Assembly: GCA_022181065.1 (NCBI GenBank)
Contig: BQMY01000076.1
Location: forward strand, 121,753-185,752
From: Melioribacteraceae bacterium
Lineage (GTDB): Bacteria > Bacteroidota > Ignavibacteria > Ignavibacteriales > Melioribacteraceae
Length of the DNA stretch: 64,000 nt
Direction of reading: 5' to 3'
Shown here: piece by piece, positions 35,590-44,544 of the stretch
Layout: each line of letters begins with the position of its first letter
Numbering within the stretch: position 1 is the stretch's first letter
Translations under genes and position numbers: made by a program
Notes under the pieces: model-generated
What the model was told of the DNA's origin: nothing
Seen by the model: only the letters and a program-made list of their open reading frames with translations
The model's database searches: none

Positions 35590-36429
35590 ATGAGAAAATT
35601 AATGAATTTAAAAGCAGCAATAATAGATTTATATGATAATGAGCCCAATCAGGGCATGAGATGTTTGCAGGATATTATTAAAGAAACAGATGCTTCCGAG
35701 AAAGATGTAAACCTTTCTTATAATATTTACGAAACCCGATATAAAAATGAAATACCAGGCACTGACTACGACATTTATATTTCTTCCGGCGGACCTGGAA
35801 GTCCGTTTGACGGAGAAGGGAGCGACTGGGAGAAAAAATATTTTAATTTGCTCGACTCAATCTGGACTCACAATCAAACACACCAGAGAAAAAAATATAT
35901 CTTTTTCGTATGCCATTCCTTTCAGATAATGGCTCGTTACTTCAAGTTCGCGGAAGTTACAGATCGACATTCTAAATCGTTCGGTGTCATGCCGGTACAT
36001 AAAACAGAGGATGGTGAAAATGAACCACTTTTTAATGGTTTACCCGATCCATTCCATGCCGCTGATTTTAGAGACTATCAGGTTATTCAGCCTAACCAAA
36101 AAGTTATGGATGAACTTGGTGTGAAGATACTGGCACTTGAGAAAGAGAGACCTCACATAGATCGGGAAAGAGCTATCATGGCGGTGAGAATATCAGATGA
36201 AATATTTGGTACACAGTTTCATCCCGAAGCTGATCCTGAAAGTATGTACTACCATTTCAAGCAGCCGGAAAGAAAAGAGCAGGTGGTTGAAAAACACGGA
36301 ATTGAAAAGTATGATATGATGCTTTCATTACTTGAAGATCCAAATGCTATCCAGCTTACACGTAAAACAGTTATCCCGGGATTCCTGAAAACCGCTATAT
36401 ATAAGCTCCTGACCGTAATGGCAGCATAA
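35590..36429 (+). CDS. Class I glutamine amidotransferase-like protein
   Basis: The 279 residues have the class I GATase fold. ISSGGPGSPFDG supports the oxyanion site, FVCHSFQIM carries the nucleophile cysteine, and TQFHPEADPES gives the His-Glu pair. The nucleophile elbow reads VCHSF rather than the usual GxCxG, so the pocket may differ. The partner synthase, if any, is unknown. It could be a GMP-synthase-like hydrolase domain working alone. No obvious ribosome-binding site is seen; the downstream ATG at 35605 is another possible start. Confidence 0.78.
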   Translation: MRKLMNLKAAIIDLYDNEPNQGMRCLQDIIKETDASEKDVNLSYNIYETRYKNEIPGTDYDIYISSGGPGSPFDGEGSDWEKKYFNLLDSIWTHNQTHQRKKYIFFVCHSFQIMARYFKFAEVTDRHSKSFGVMPVHKTEDGENEPLFNGLPDPFHAADFRDYQVIQPNQKVMDELGVKILALEKERPHIDRERAIMAVRISDEIFGTQFHPEADPESMYYHFKQPERKEQVVEKHGIEKYDMMLSLLEDPNAIQLTRKTVIPGFLKTAIYKLLTVMAA

Positions 36430-36474
36430 AAATATTTTTTGCTTGTCCGAACCGGTAAAATTGCTATTGATAAG

Positions 36475-36507
36475 TTATCCACAAAAATGTTGATAACTTG
36501 TTGATAA
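36475..36507. promoter_or_regulatory. Cluster of three DnaA-box-like sites
   Basis: TTATCCACA (36475-36483) is the perfect DnaA box. TGTTGATAA occurs at 36488-36496 and 36499-36507, exactly 11 bp apart; the reverse complement TTATCAACA has one mismatch. An A/T-rich stretch of about 130 bp lies at 36590-36720. The flanking genes are convergent, which is unusual for an origin. Confidence 0.55.
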
Positions 36508-36556
36508 CTCCCCCAACTACCGTCTGAAATGTTAATATTTTTTACATCAAAATAAA

Positions 36557-36587
36557 AAAGTGCGATTTTAACTTAAAATCGCACTTT
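36557..36587. terminator. Bidirectional hairpin terminator
   Basis: AAAGTGCGATTTTA (36557-36570) pairs with TAAAATCGCACTTT (36574-36587), with an A-run to its left. It lies between convergent genes. Confidence 0.75.
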
Positions 36588-36717
36588 CTGTAAATGTTTA
36601 CAATTTTTGAAAAATGGGTAATATTAGCCGTTTAATTAAAAAAAGTGTTAATAACTTTTTTCATTTTTATTGATTTTTTAAAAATCAAGTCGAATGGAAA
36701 AAATATTTTACTTTTTC

Positions 36718-37908
36718 TTATGGCTTGATTACGTACAATTCAGTCTGACGTGGTGAAATAAATTCACATCCATCAGGTGTAATAACTACCTCTTCTTCAA
36801 TAGTAGCAATACCGTAACCATCAATTGTAAGACGTGGCTCAATTGTAAATACCTGTCCTTCTTCCAGACGCATATATGGAAGATTTTTATATCTTTCCCA
36901 TTGTGGTGCTAGCAATGCGCCGCCATCATGAGCAACTCTTCCCAGTTGATGCCCAAGTCCGTGAGGATATCCTTCGTAACCATGTTTTTCGATATATCCT
37001 CTGGCAACGTCGTCAATTTCAAAAGCTTGCTTGCCCGGTTTTATGGCTTCAGCCGCGAGAGTGATAGAATCGCGAATGATATCAAATCCACGTTGTACTG
37101 CTTCCGGAACCTCGGTTTCACCTTCTTTCATCACATACCATGTTCTCTGAAGATCAGAGCAATAACCTTCATACTTGATACCGAAATCCATATTAATAAC
37201 ATGACCCGGCTCAATCTTTCTGTCGGTTGGACCTGCATGAGCACCAGCAGTATCAGGACCTGAAAAGACTGACGGGCAATATTCTTTATCCCATGCAAAA
37301 CCGAAACCTCTCTCTTCCACTATATCCTGAACAAATTTTGCCACTTCTTTCTCGGAAACACCCGGTTTCAGTTTACCGGTAACCTTATCAAATATATCAA
37401 GTGTTTCTACAATTGCTTTTTTCATCAGATCAATTTCAGAAGCTGATTTTCTTCCCCTGAGCGCCGCAACTAAATCTTCAGAAGAAATTAGTCGGTTACC
37501 ATAATCTGTTCCTTCAAGAAATCCAAGAAGTTCAAGATACATACCATGAGTAAGTCCATCCGCCAAGGTAGAGTTGCGCGAATAGTTAACCGCAATTTTT
37601 TTGGGATCATACTTTTTGAGAACTTTAATGAGATCATCTTTTACCGATTTAAGATAGCTGATAATTTCCGGAAAAGTACCAACCTGTTTCATGTTTGCTT
37701 CTTCGAGGGAGCCGATAATGGCAATACGTTCGCCGGTTTTAGTGAAAATAAACGCAGAGTGCCATGTAGCGCCTGTACCGACAAGCATTTCAAGCATCGG
37801 GTCTTTAATATTGCCGGTTTCACGTACGAAAGTAAGCCACATATCTATCTCTTTTTCCTTTAGAATTTCGATAGCCTGGGCTTGTTTTTCAAGAATCATT
37901 TCTTTCAT
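36718..37908 (-). CDS. M24-family Xaa-Pro aminopeptidase
   Basis: The 396-residue cytoplasmic metallopeptidase has a creatinase-like N-terminal domain followed by the pita-bread catalytic domain. Its dinuclear metal ligands are visible in INMDFGIKYEGYCSDLQ (two Asp), GLGHQLGRVAHDG (His), FTIEPRL (Glu) and TIEEEVVIT (Glu). It removes N-terminal residues preceding proline. The ribosome-binding site AGAGG is buried in the arm of a perfect 14-bp inverted repeat just upstream (37913-37953), so translation may be controlled. Confidence 0.88.
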   Translation of the reverse strand: MKEMILEKQAQAIEILKEKEIDMWLTFVRETGNIKDPMLEMLVGTGATWHSAFIFTKTGERIAIIGSLEEANMKQVGTFPEIISYLKSVKDDLIKVLKKYDPKKIAVNYSRNSTLADGLTHGMYLELLGFLEGTDYGNRLISSEDLVAALRGRKSASEIDLMKKAIVETLDIFDKVTGKLKPGVSEKEVAKFVQDIVEERGFGFAWDKEYCPSVFSGPDTAGAHAGPTDRKIEPGHVINMDFGIKYEGYCSDLQRTWYVMKEGETEVPEAVQRGFDIIRDSITLAAEAIKPGKQAFEIDDVARGYIEKHGYEGYPHGLGHQLGRVAHDGGALLAPQWERYKNLPYMRLEEGQVFTIEPRLTIDGYGIATIEEEVVITPDGCEFISPRQTELYVIKP

Positions 37909-37912
37909 AATA

Positions 37913-37953
37913 ATATTGCCTCTATAAATGATAAGTATCTATAGAGGCAATAT
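37913..37953 (-). promoter_or_regulatory. Inverted repeat covering the ribosome-binding site of the M24 peptidase
   Basis: ATATTGCCTCTATA (37913-37926) and TATAGAGGCAATAT (37940-37953) are perfect 14-bp arms separated by 13 nt. In the minus-strand transcript the 3' arm includes AGAGG, 10 nt before the ATG at 37908, so the hairpin would hide the ribosome-binding site. At the DNA level it could also be an operator. Confidence 0.7.
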
Positions 37954-38017
37954 AATATTTCTCAATAAAAGAAACCTTTTGAATGGTTTGAATTAGAAAT
38001 CAAATGAAGTAAAATTC

Positions 38018-38416
38018 TTATCCTAAAGTAGTTTCAGCCGATAATTGGTGGGCATTCTCTTCTTCTTCGGAAAGCTTATTGAGGAACTGAATTTTTTTTG
38101 CTTTGATCTCCACAATCGTGAGATTAGGCGATTCTTCTATTTCAAATGTTTTACTTTGCAGCATCCCTTCTACCATAACCGGACTACCTTTCCTGAGGTG
38201 CTGCTTGCAGCTTTCGGCGAGTTTGTTCCAAGCTACAACGCCGACGTAGCATACATCTTCCTTTCTTTTATTATCGCTTGTTTTGTAGCTCCTGTTTACG
38301 GCGATATGAAAGTTTACTACTGAAGCATTTTTGTTTGTAGTGTTGTATGTTGGATCTTTTGTTAAGTTTCCTGCCACACAAACAGAATTTACTTCAGGCA
38401 ATTTTAACAGTGCCAT
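38018..38416 (-). CDS. ssb: Single-stranded DNA-binding protein
   Basis: The 132 residues form one OB-fold of the SSB family: VNSVCVAGNLTKDP at the start, VVNFHIAVNRSY, then VGVVAWNKLAESC and GSPVMVEGMLQSK. The acidic C-terminal tip (DDDIPF type), which recruits repair and replication proteins, is missing; the protein ends AETTLG. It may therefore be a secondary SSB. It lies 27 nt downstream of the primary sigma factor gene on the same strand. Confidence 0.88.
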   Translation of the reverse strand: MALLKLPEVNSVCVAGNLTKDPTYNTTNKNASVVNFHIAVNRSYKTSDNKRKEDVCYVGVVAWNKLAESCKQHLRKGSPVMVEGMLQSKTFEIEESPNLTIVEIKAKKIQFLNKLSEEEENAHQLSAETTLG

Positions 38417-38443
38417 GTTACATTTCCCCTTTTATAAATTGGT

Positions 38444-39298
38444 TTATCCCAAATAAACCCGTAATTTACGCGATTTTGAAGTGTGTCTTAATCTCCTTAA
38501 TGCTTTTTCCTTAATTTGTCTAACCCTTTCACGTGTAAGACTGAATTTTTCTCCAATTTCTTCCAAAGTCATCGGGTGTTCATTGTTAAACCCGAAATAC
38601 AATTTAATAACTTCCGATTCTTTCGGAGTTAATTGAGAGAGAGTTGAATCAATTTCATTTCGTAGCGATTCATCCATGAGTATATGGTCGGGATCCGGTG
38701 ATTCTGAGCTGGATAGTATGTCGAGCAGTTTACTATTTTCGCCGTCACTCATTGGTGCGTCAACAGAAACGTGCCGCCCGGCAATCTTTAACGCGCCGGC
38801 CAGCTCAAGTTTATCCATCTCGAGAGCTTCGGCGAGTTCATCGGCGCTTGGTTCTCTTTCCAACTGTTGTTCCAGTTCGTTGAAGGCTTTACCAATTTTA
38901 TTTAGTGCGCCTACTCTGTTGAGAGGTAATCTTACAATACGCGATTGTTCCGCTAACGCTTGAAGAATTGACTGCCTTATCCACCAAACGGCATAAGAAA
39001 TAAACTTAAACCCGCGTGTTTCATCAAAACGTTTTGCGGCTTTTATCAGACCAAGATTGCCTTCGCTTATTAAATCAACAAGTGTAAGACCCTGATTCTG
39101 ATATTGCTTTGCGACCGATACAACAAATCTGAGATTAGCTTTTACCAATCTTTCAAGAGCCAGTTCGTCGCCTTCTTTTATACGCCGCGCCAATTCAATT
39201 TCATCCTCAGCAGCGAGTAAATCCACTTTTCCAATATCCTGAAGATACTTATCAAGAGATTTGGTTTCTCTGCTGGTAAACTGTTTGGTTATTCGCAA
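38444..39298 (-). CDS. rpoD: Primary-type sigma-70 factor (RpoD/SigA)
   Basis: Start chosen at TTG 39298 (giving [15 protein letters not shown]...), directly behind AAGGGGG. The frame also opens at ATG 39325, but without a good site. The 284-residue protein has regions 1.2 ([11 protein letters not shown]), 2 ([30 protein letters not shown]), 3 and 4 ([24 protein letters not shown]). It lacks region 1.1, as do the primary sigma factors of the Bacteroidota group. This supports its role as the housekeeping sigma factor. Confidence 0.88.
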   Translation of the reverse strand: MRITKQFTSRETKSLDKYLQDIGKVDLLAAEDEIELARRIKEGDELALERLVKANLRFVVSVAKQYQNQGLTLVDLISEGNLGLIKAAKRFDETRGFKFISYAVWWIRQSILQALAEQSRIVRLPLNRVGALNKIGKAFNELEQQLEREPSADELAEALEMDKLELAGALKIAGRHVSVDAPMSDGENSKLLDILSSSESPDPDHILMDESLRNEIDSTLSQLTPKESEVIKLYFGFNNEHPMTLEEIGEKFSLTRERVRQIKEKALRRLRHTSKSRKLRVYLG

Positions 39299-39564
39299 AT
39301 AAACCCCCTTGCTTATTAAGAACAATAATTAAGAATTTCTACAAGTGAATCTTGTTAAATTTTATTTCTTCCGATCTGCCAAATCGAAAGAGCATAACAG
39401 TCAAAGGGTCGATCAATTAAACGTTTACGTAATCGCTTTCTACATATATTATATTCTTTGCAAAATACAATATTTTTAATTGAAATCAAGAATGATTTTT
39501 TAAATTCAGCTTTAAAAACCGCAAATAGAATAAAAATTAAAAGATTTTTGATTAAAACATACTT

Positions 39565-41115
39565 TTACAAAGTCATCTGTTTTTCTTTTATAAAGCTAAA
39601 GAGATATAAAAGTATGATGAGAATTATCATGCCTAACGGGATAATAATAAAAGGAGATACTCCCGCAAATCCGAATAAAAGATACCCTGAAAACGCGGTG
39701 CCTGCCGTTAGCAGCGCATACGGTAGCTGAGTTATAACATGATCCATATGATCCGATCCCGAGAAGATTGAGGCAAGTACAGTTGTATCACTTATCGGTG
39801 AACAATGGTCTCCAAATATTGCTCCGGAGAAGACTACTCCCGCCATAGCCGTTGATATATATACATCACCTGTGATCTGATAAGTTAGCGGTATTGCAAC
39901 CGGAGTTAATATTGTCATTGCGCCCCAGGAAGTCCCTGTTGCGAAAGCTGTTATCATTCCGGTGAAAAATATGATAACAGGTAAAAATGTAAAATCAAGA
40001 CTATCACCTGTCAGCTTTATCAAATATTGAGCAAGCCCCATATCTTTGGTGATTCCGCCGAGAGACCACGCAAGTACGAGTATCGCACACGCGAGGAGCA
40101 TCAGCTTCATCCCATCAATGAAAGTCTCCATAATCTCTTTCAAGTTCATAATTTTTCTTGATAGAGCTATTACCATTCCGGTCGCCGCCATAGCAAATCC
40201 ACCCCAAAGAAGCGCCTTTGCCGGATCTGTTTCAGCAAGTATTCCCATCAATCCCTTCCCTGCTTTTCCAGTCTCATAAAAGCCGTAAAGAGTGACAACA
40301 ACAAGAGCGACTATCGGAAGGAAAAAGGAGAGGAGTTTGGGATTTTTATCCCTCTCCTTGCCGAGTTCATTATTCACATCGAGCATTGGAGTAGCACCGT
40401 CACGAATCACTTTCCCGGTTGTTTCAGCCCGATATTCGGCGTTTTTCATTTTCCCTATATCTTTTTTTGTAATAATTACAATACCAACGAGTAACACCGC
40501 GAAAATCGCGTAAAGATTAAAAGGGACTGAATTCAGATATGCCGAGAAAGATGAGACACCCGATATTCCGGCTGCGTCCATCCCCGATTTTATCATTCCT
40601 ATCTGAAACGCTATCCAGTCGGAAATGAAAAAAGTCGCTACAGGAGCGGCGGTTGAATCGAGAATATAGGATAGTTTCTCACGGGAGATTTTCATCCTGT
40701 CAAACACATCTCTGAAAACGTTTCCTACAATCGCGGCGTTAACATAATCATTAAAAAATACCACCATACCAAGAGTCCATGCTCCAAGTCCGGCCTGCCT
40801 TTTGGTTTTAACTTTTTTACTGACACTATTAGTAAGAGCTTTACTTCCCCCCAACCGCCATATAAACGCAACCCCCGAACCCATCAACAAGTTAAACAGA
40901 AGTAATCTTGCATTCCATTCATCTGTGAGTGAACCAATAATTGAATCAAGTGAGTATTCCACACCCGCAAGCGGATTCCAGCCAGAAATAATCGTCGCGC
41001 CCAGAAATACACCCGCGAAAAGGGATATTAAAACTCTTTTTGTGATGAAACATAAAATTATTGCGAGTAGTGGTGGCCCTAAAGCCAGAATTCCGTAACT
41101 CTCGTTCGTCTGCAT
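39565..41115 (-). CDS. NhaC-family Na+/H+ antiporter
   Basis: The 516-residue polytopic membrane protein has about 11-12 hydrophobic helices. Family blocks are FFNDYVNAAIVGNVFRDVFD, LDSTAAPVATFFISDWIAFQ (given in part: DSTAAPVATF and SDWIAFQ) and ATGTSWGAMTILTPVAIPL, then SGAIFGDHCSPISDTTVLAS. These are typical of NhaC/YuiF-type antiporters. It would use the sodium or proton gradient; with Na+-NQR in the same window, sodium cycling is a plausible link. It has its own transcription unit. Confidence 0.88.
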   Translation of the reverse strand: MQTNESYGILALGPPLLAIILCFITKRVLISLFAGVFLGATIISGWNPLAGVEYSLDSIIGSLTDEWNARLLLFNLLMGSGVAFIWRLGGSKALTNSVSKKVKTKRQAGLGAWTLGMVVFFNDYVNAAIVGNVFRDVFDRMKISREKLSYILDSTAAPVATFFISDWIAFQIGMIKSGMDAAGISGVSSFSAYLNSVPFNLYAIFAVLLVGIVIITKKDIGKMKNAEYRAETTGKVIRDGATPMLDVNNELGKERDKNPKLLSFFLPIVALVVVTLYGFYETGKAGKGLMGILAETDPAKALLWGGFAMAATGMVIALSRKIMNLKEIMETFIDGMKLMLLACAILVLAWSLGGITKDMGLAQYLIKLTGDSLDFTFLPVIIFFTGMITAFATGTSWGAMTILTPVAIPLTYQITGDVYISTAMAGVVFSGAIFGDHCSPISDTTVLASIFSGSDHMDHVITQLPYALLTAGTAFSGYLLFGFAGVSPFIIIPLGMIILIILLYLFSFIKEKQMTL

Positions 41116-41220
41116 GTTTGCCCTGAATTATTAAACACTTTGAAAATAAATATATTCCCCCTCTTTCACCAGAATTCCACTTATATTTATTATTTTGTTA
41201 TAATTAATCAGTGATTAAAT

Positions 41221-41949
41221 ATGAAAATTTGCGTTGCGCAGACTCAATCTGCTGCCGGGAATCTGGAGTTTAATATAAGGCATCACCTCCGCTTTGTCAG
41301 ACTTGCGGCAAATAGAGGTACCGAGTTGATAGTTTTCCCCGAACTTTCTCTCACGGGTTATCAGCCGAAATTAGCCGGGATTTCAGCTATTACATTACAT
41401 GACAGCCGACTTGAAATTCTGCAAAAAACCGCTGAAAACTTGAATATAACAATCTGTGTTGGTGTCCCTCTCAAGTTTGACCAGGGAATAACCATCAGCA
41501 GTTTATTTTTCCGTCCAAAGATGGATTTCTCCATCTACTCAAAAAACTATATCCACCCCGATGAAGAGGATTATTTTATCCCCGGCACAGTCGAACCTAT
41601 AATAAATTTCAAAAAAGCAAAAGCTGCTTTCGCCATTTGTTTTGAAGTAGCTGTTGAGGACCATTTTCAAGAAATTAGTCGAAGGCAAAATGACCTCTAT
41701 ATTGCCAGTGTTGCAAAATCGTATTGTGGTATAACGCTGGCTCATAACCGACTCGCATATATCGCCCGTACCGGCGGCTTCCCGGTTTTAGTAAGTAATT
41801 GTGTTGGTTCCTGTGAGGAATTTGAAGGGGGCGGTAAAAGCGCAGTGTTTGATGACCAGGGAAACCTTGTTCTATCTCTTGACGAATCCGGTGAAGGTAT
41901 TATTATTTTCGATACAAACGATAAAAATGCTGAAGGAATAAATATATAA
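41221..41949 (+). CDS. Carbon-nitrogen hydrolase (nitrilase superfamily)
   Basis: The 242-residue cytoplasmic enzyme has the catalytic triad E41 (VFPELSLTGYQP), K108 (YSKNYIHPDE) and C140 (FAICFEVAVEDHF). The family hydrolyses amides or nitriles. The subfamily and substrate are not recognisable. The protein is somewhat short for the family (usually 260-300 aa). It ends just before the arsR promoter and is probably independent of the ars genes. Confidence 0.85.
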   Translation: MKICVAQTQSAAGNLEFNIRHHLRFVRLAANRGTELIVFPELSLTGYQPKLAGISAITLHDSRLEILQKTAENLNITICVGVPLKFDQGITISSLFFRPKMDFSIYSKNYIHPDEEDYFIPGTVEPIINFKKAKAAFAICFEVAVEDHFQEISRRQNDLYIASVAKSYCGITLAHNRLAYIARTGGFPVLVSNCVGSCEEFEGGGKSAVFDDQGNLVLSLDESGEGIIIFDTNDKNAEGINI

Positions 41950-41961
41950 TGTTTTTGCTGC

Positions 41962-42007
41962 TTGACATTTTAGTTGTAATGGATTACATTTCGCTATATA
42001 ACGAAAT
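41962..42007 (+). promoter_or_regulatory. Promoter and operator of the ars operon
   Basis: TTGACA (41962-41967), a 17-nt spacer, then TACATT (41985-41990) give a plausible -35/-10. ATTTCG (41988-41993) and CGAAAT (42002-42007) form a palindrome overlapping the -10, a natural ArsR operator. Confidence 0.65.
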
Positions 42008-42021
42008 AATAAAATGCAGAT

Positions 42022-42363
42022 ATGAAAGAAGCAATTAAAATATTCAAGGCACTCTCCGATCCAAACAGGCTAAGAGTTGTAAAAATGCTCGAAGCGGGTG
42101 AACTTTGCGTCTGCGAGATAACCACAATTCTAGGACTGGCTCCCAGCACCGTATCCAAACATCTGTCCATACTTAATGAAGCGGGACTTATACTCGATGA
42201 GAAGCGTGGCAAATGGGTTTATTACCGCCTCGCTTCCAGAACTCCGGAATTGATACGTTCTACCCTTACGCTTGTCAGCGCCTGCTGCAATGATGATCCG
42301 CGAGTTGAAGTGGATAGACGATATGCCGAGAAAGTTGTTTGTGAAATAGTCTGCTCCAAATAA
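42022..42363 (+). CDS. arsR: ArsR-family metalloid-responsive repressor
   Basis: The 113-residue winged-helix repressor has ELCVCEITTILGLAPSTVSKH, i.e. the ELCVCE metal motif with C29 and C31 followed by the recognition helix. Additional cysteines occur at SACCNDD and CEIVCSK. Binding As(III) or Sb(III) should release it from the operator just upstream. It is the first gene of arsR-acr3-arsM. Confidence 0.9.
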   Translation: MKEAIKIFKALSDPNRLRVVKMLEAGELCVCEITTILGLAPSTVSKHLSILNEAGLILDEKRGKWVYYRLASRTPELIRSTLTLVSACCNDDPRVEVDRRYAEKVVCEIVCSK

Positions 42364-42416
42364 TTTTTTTAACTCATACTTCGTCAAATGGCGAATTAAC
42401 GTATTAACAGGTGATT

Positions 42417-43460
42417 ATGAAAGCTAAACTAAAAGTTCTTGATCGATTTTTAACACTCTGGATTTTTCTTGCCATGCTCGTCGGGGTCATGGTTGGGCAC
42501 TTTTTTCCCGGTACAGGAAAATTCTGGGACACATTTTCCTCAGGTACAACCAATATTCCTCTAGCGGTTGGACTTATACTGATGATGTATCCTCCGCTCG
42601 CAAAAGTTAAATATCAAAAACTGGGACTGGTATTCAAGGATACAAAAGTGCTGCTAATATCACTTCTGCTTAACTGGGTTATTGGTCCAATTCTAATGTT
42701 CATTCTCGCGGTAACACTCCTTTCTGATTTCCCCGCGTATATGACCGGATTGATTCTAATAGGTCTGGCAAGATGTATAGCGATGGTGATAGTGTGGAAT
42801 GACCTTGCCGGCGGAGATCGTGAATACGCTGCTGCGCTTGTAGCATTCAACTCAATCTTCCAAATATTTTTCTTCTCATTTTACGCGTATATCTTCATGT
42901 ATCTGCTACCGGATTATTTCGGGTTTCAATCCACGTCCCTCGATATTTCTATCGGCGCAATAGCTGAATCGGTACTGATCTATCTTGGAATACCTTTTGC
43001 CGCCGGGTTTCTTTCGAGCTATTACCTCCCGAAAATCAAGGGGGATAAATGGTACAACACTCAGTTTATACCTAAAATTAGTCCGATTACGCTGATAGCT
43101 TTACTCTTTACAATTTTTGTAATGTTTTCACTCAAAGGAGAAGTGATTGTGCAGATTCCAGGCGATGTTCTCCGTATCGCGGTTCCTTTGGTAATCTATT
43201 TCCTTGTAATGTTTTTGATCTCATTCTACCTGGCAAAGGCATCAGGGGCGAAGTATTCCGTCAGCGCGACCCTTTCGTTCACAGCGGCAAGTAATAATTT
43301 TGAGCTTGCAATCGCGGTTGCAATCGCTGTTTTCGGACTCAATTCAGGTGAAGCGCTTGCCGCGGTTGTTGGTCCACTTGTAGAAGTACCGGTTTTAATC
43401 TCTCTCGTATCGGTATCACTCTATTTCAAGAAAAAGTTTTTTACTAAAAAAGGAGTATAA
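42417..43460 (+). CDS. acr3: ACR3-family arsenite efflux permease
   Basis: Start chosen at ATG 42417 behind ACAGGTG; a GTG at 42411 is also in frame. The 347-residue protein has ten hydrophobic helices and the ACR3 blocks [27 protein letters not shown] (with the functional cysteine) and [17 protein letters not shown]. It exports As(III) from the cytoplasm. It is followed 2 nt later by arsM. Confidence 0.92.
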   Translation: MKAKLKVLDRFLTLWIFLAMLVGVMVGHFFPGTGKFWDTFSSGTTNIPLAVGLILMMYPPLAKVKYQKLGLVFKDTKVLLISLLLNWVIGPILMFILAVTLLSDFPAYMTGLILIGLARCIAMVIVWNDLAGGDREYAAALVAFNSIFQIFFFSFYAYIFMYLLPDYFGFQSTSLDISIGAIAESVLIYLGIPFAAGFLSSYYLPKIKGDKWYNTQFIPKISPITLIALLFTIFVMFSLKGEVIVQIPGDVLRIAVPLVIYFLVMFLISFYLAKASGAKYSVSATLSFTAASNNFELAIAVAIAVFGLNSGEALAAVVGPLVEVPVLISLVSVSLYFKKKFFTKKGV

Positions 43461-43462
43461 TT

Positions 43463-44254
43463 ATGAATAATGAACAAATAAAAGAATCGGTCAGAAAAAA
43501 ATACGCGGAAATTGTTGTTTCACAAGATTCGTGCTGCGGCCCTTCCGGCTGCTGCGGCGATACAGATTATTCCGCGTTTAACGACGACTATACATTAAAA
43601 GATGGATATGTTGCCGAAGCTGATCTTAATCTTGGTTGTGGTCTGCCTGTTGAACATGCCGCTATTGCACCCGGAAACAGTGTACTCGATTTGGGCTCGG
43701 GGGCAGGCAATGATATTTTTGTCGCAAGGGCGGTTGCAGGAGAAACAGGTAAACTGATCGGTGTCGATTTCACTCAGGAAATGATCGATAAGGCTAATCG
43801 GAATAAAGAGAAACTTGGATATGACAACGTCGAATTCCGACTTGGTGACATTGAAAATATGCCTGTTGAAGATAATACGGTTAATGTAGTTATCAGCAAT
43901 TGCGTGCTTAATCTTGTTCCTGATAAAAAACGCGCCTTCTCCGAGATTAAGCGCGTATTGAAAAATGGTGGTCATTTTTGTGTATCCGATGTGGTAACAT
44001 CTTCGGAGATGCCCGAAAATATTAAAAAATCAGCGGAACTTTATGCGGGGTGCGTTTCCGGGGCGCTTTTACGCGATGAATATCTCAACGTGATTAAAGA
44101 TGCCGGATTCGAAAATATCGAAGTTAAATCTTCGAAAGTTGTTAATATCCCCGATTCCGAGTATTTGAAATATATTTCTGAAGAAGATATGAATTATGCC
44201 CGCGAAAAAGGGTTTGAAGTTCAGAGTATCACTGTAACCGGTTACAAAAAATAA
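43463..44254 (+). CDS. arsM: Arsenite S-adenosylmethionine methyltransferase
   Basis: The 263-residue enzyme methylates As(III). The SAM-binding motif is VLDLGSGAGNDIFVA. The conserved arsenic-binding cysteines are visible in NLGCGLP, ISNCVLNLVP and YAGCVSGA, and an additional cysteine-rich N-terminus reads SCCGPSGCCG. It completes the operon after arsR and acr3, combining efflux with methylation. A GAGTATAATT spacing leaves a weak ribosome-binding site. Confidence 0.93.
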   Translation: MNNEQIKESVRKKYAEIVVSQDSCCGPSGCCGDTDYSAFNDDYTLKDGYVAEADLNLGCGLPVEHAAIAPGNSVLDLGSGAGNDIFVARAVAGETGKLIGVDFTQEMIDKANRNKEKLGYDNVEFRLGDIENMPVEDNTVNVVISNCVLNLVPDKKRAFSEIKRVLKNGGHFCVSDVVTSSEMPENIKKSAELYAGCVSGALLRDEYLNVIKDAGFENIEVKSSKVVNIPDSEYLKYISEEDMNYAREKGFEVQSITVTGYKK

Positions 44255-44280
44255 TCTTATTGATTGTTAGAGTCTTTGTT

Positions 44281-44314
44281 GAGGCGCGATATCCTGCGTG
44301 CAGGATCGCGTCTC
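44281..44314. repeat. Palindromic repeat after arsM
   Basis: 'GCGCGATATCCTGC' and 'GCAGGATCGCGTC' form an imperfect palindrome. It may double as the end of the ars transcript. No gene is seen in 44255-44544. Confidence 0.6.
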
Positions 44315-44544
44315 CGCTCTTTAATAACAATAAAAACTGAATCCCTCCCGATTCCAGAAGGCAGGAGGACAAATATTATCTTTTATTTATCCACCTAATC
44401 GTCTGCTTGCTTCATAAAATATGTTCACTGCTTTAATACGCTAAATGCCCTATTGTGAACTTCCTTTTACAAACATAAATTAAGACAAGCAATCCGATTC
44501 CCCATTCTACTCCCGGATATCTTTTAATTTAACCGGAGTTTACA

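Noticed and set aside
36475..36720. Calling the DnaA-box cluster oriC outright
   Set aside because: Convergent flanking genes, no dnaA or dnaN nearby, and only three boxes; whole-chromosome skew is needed.
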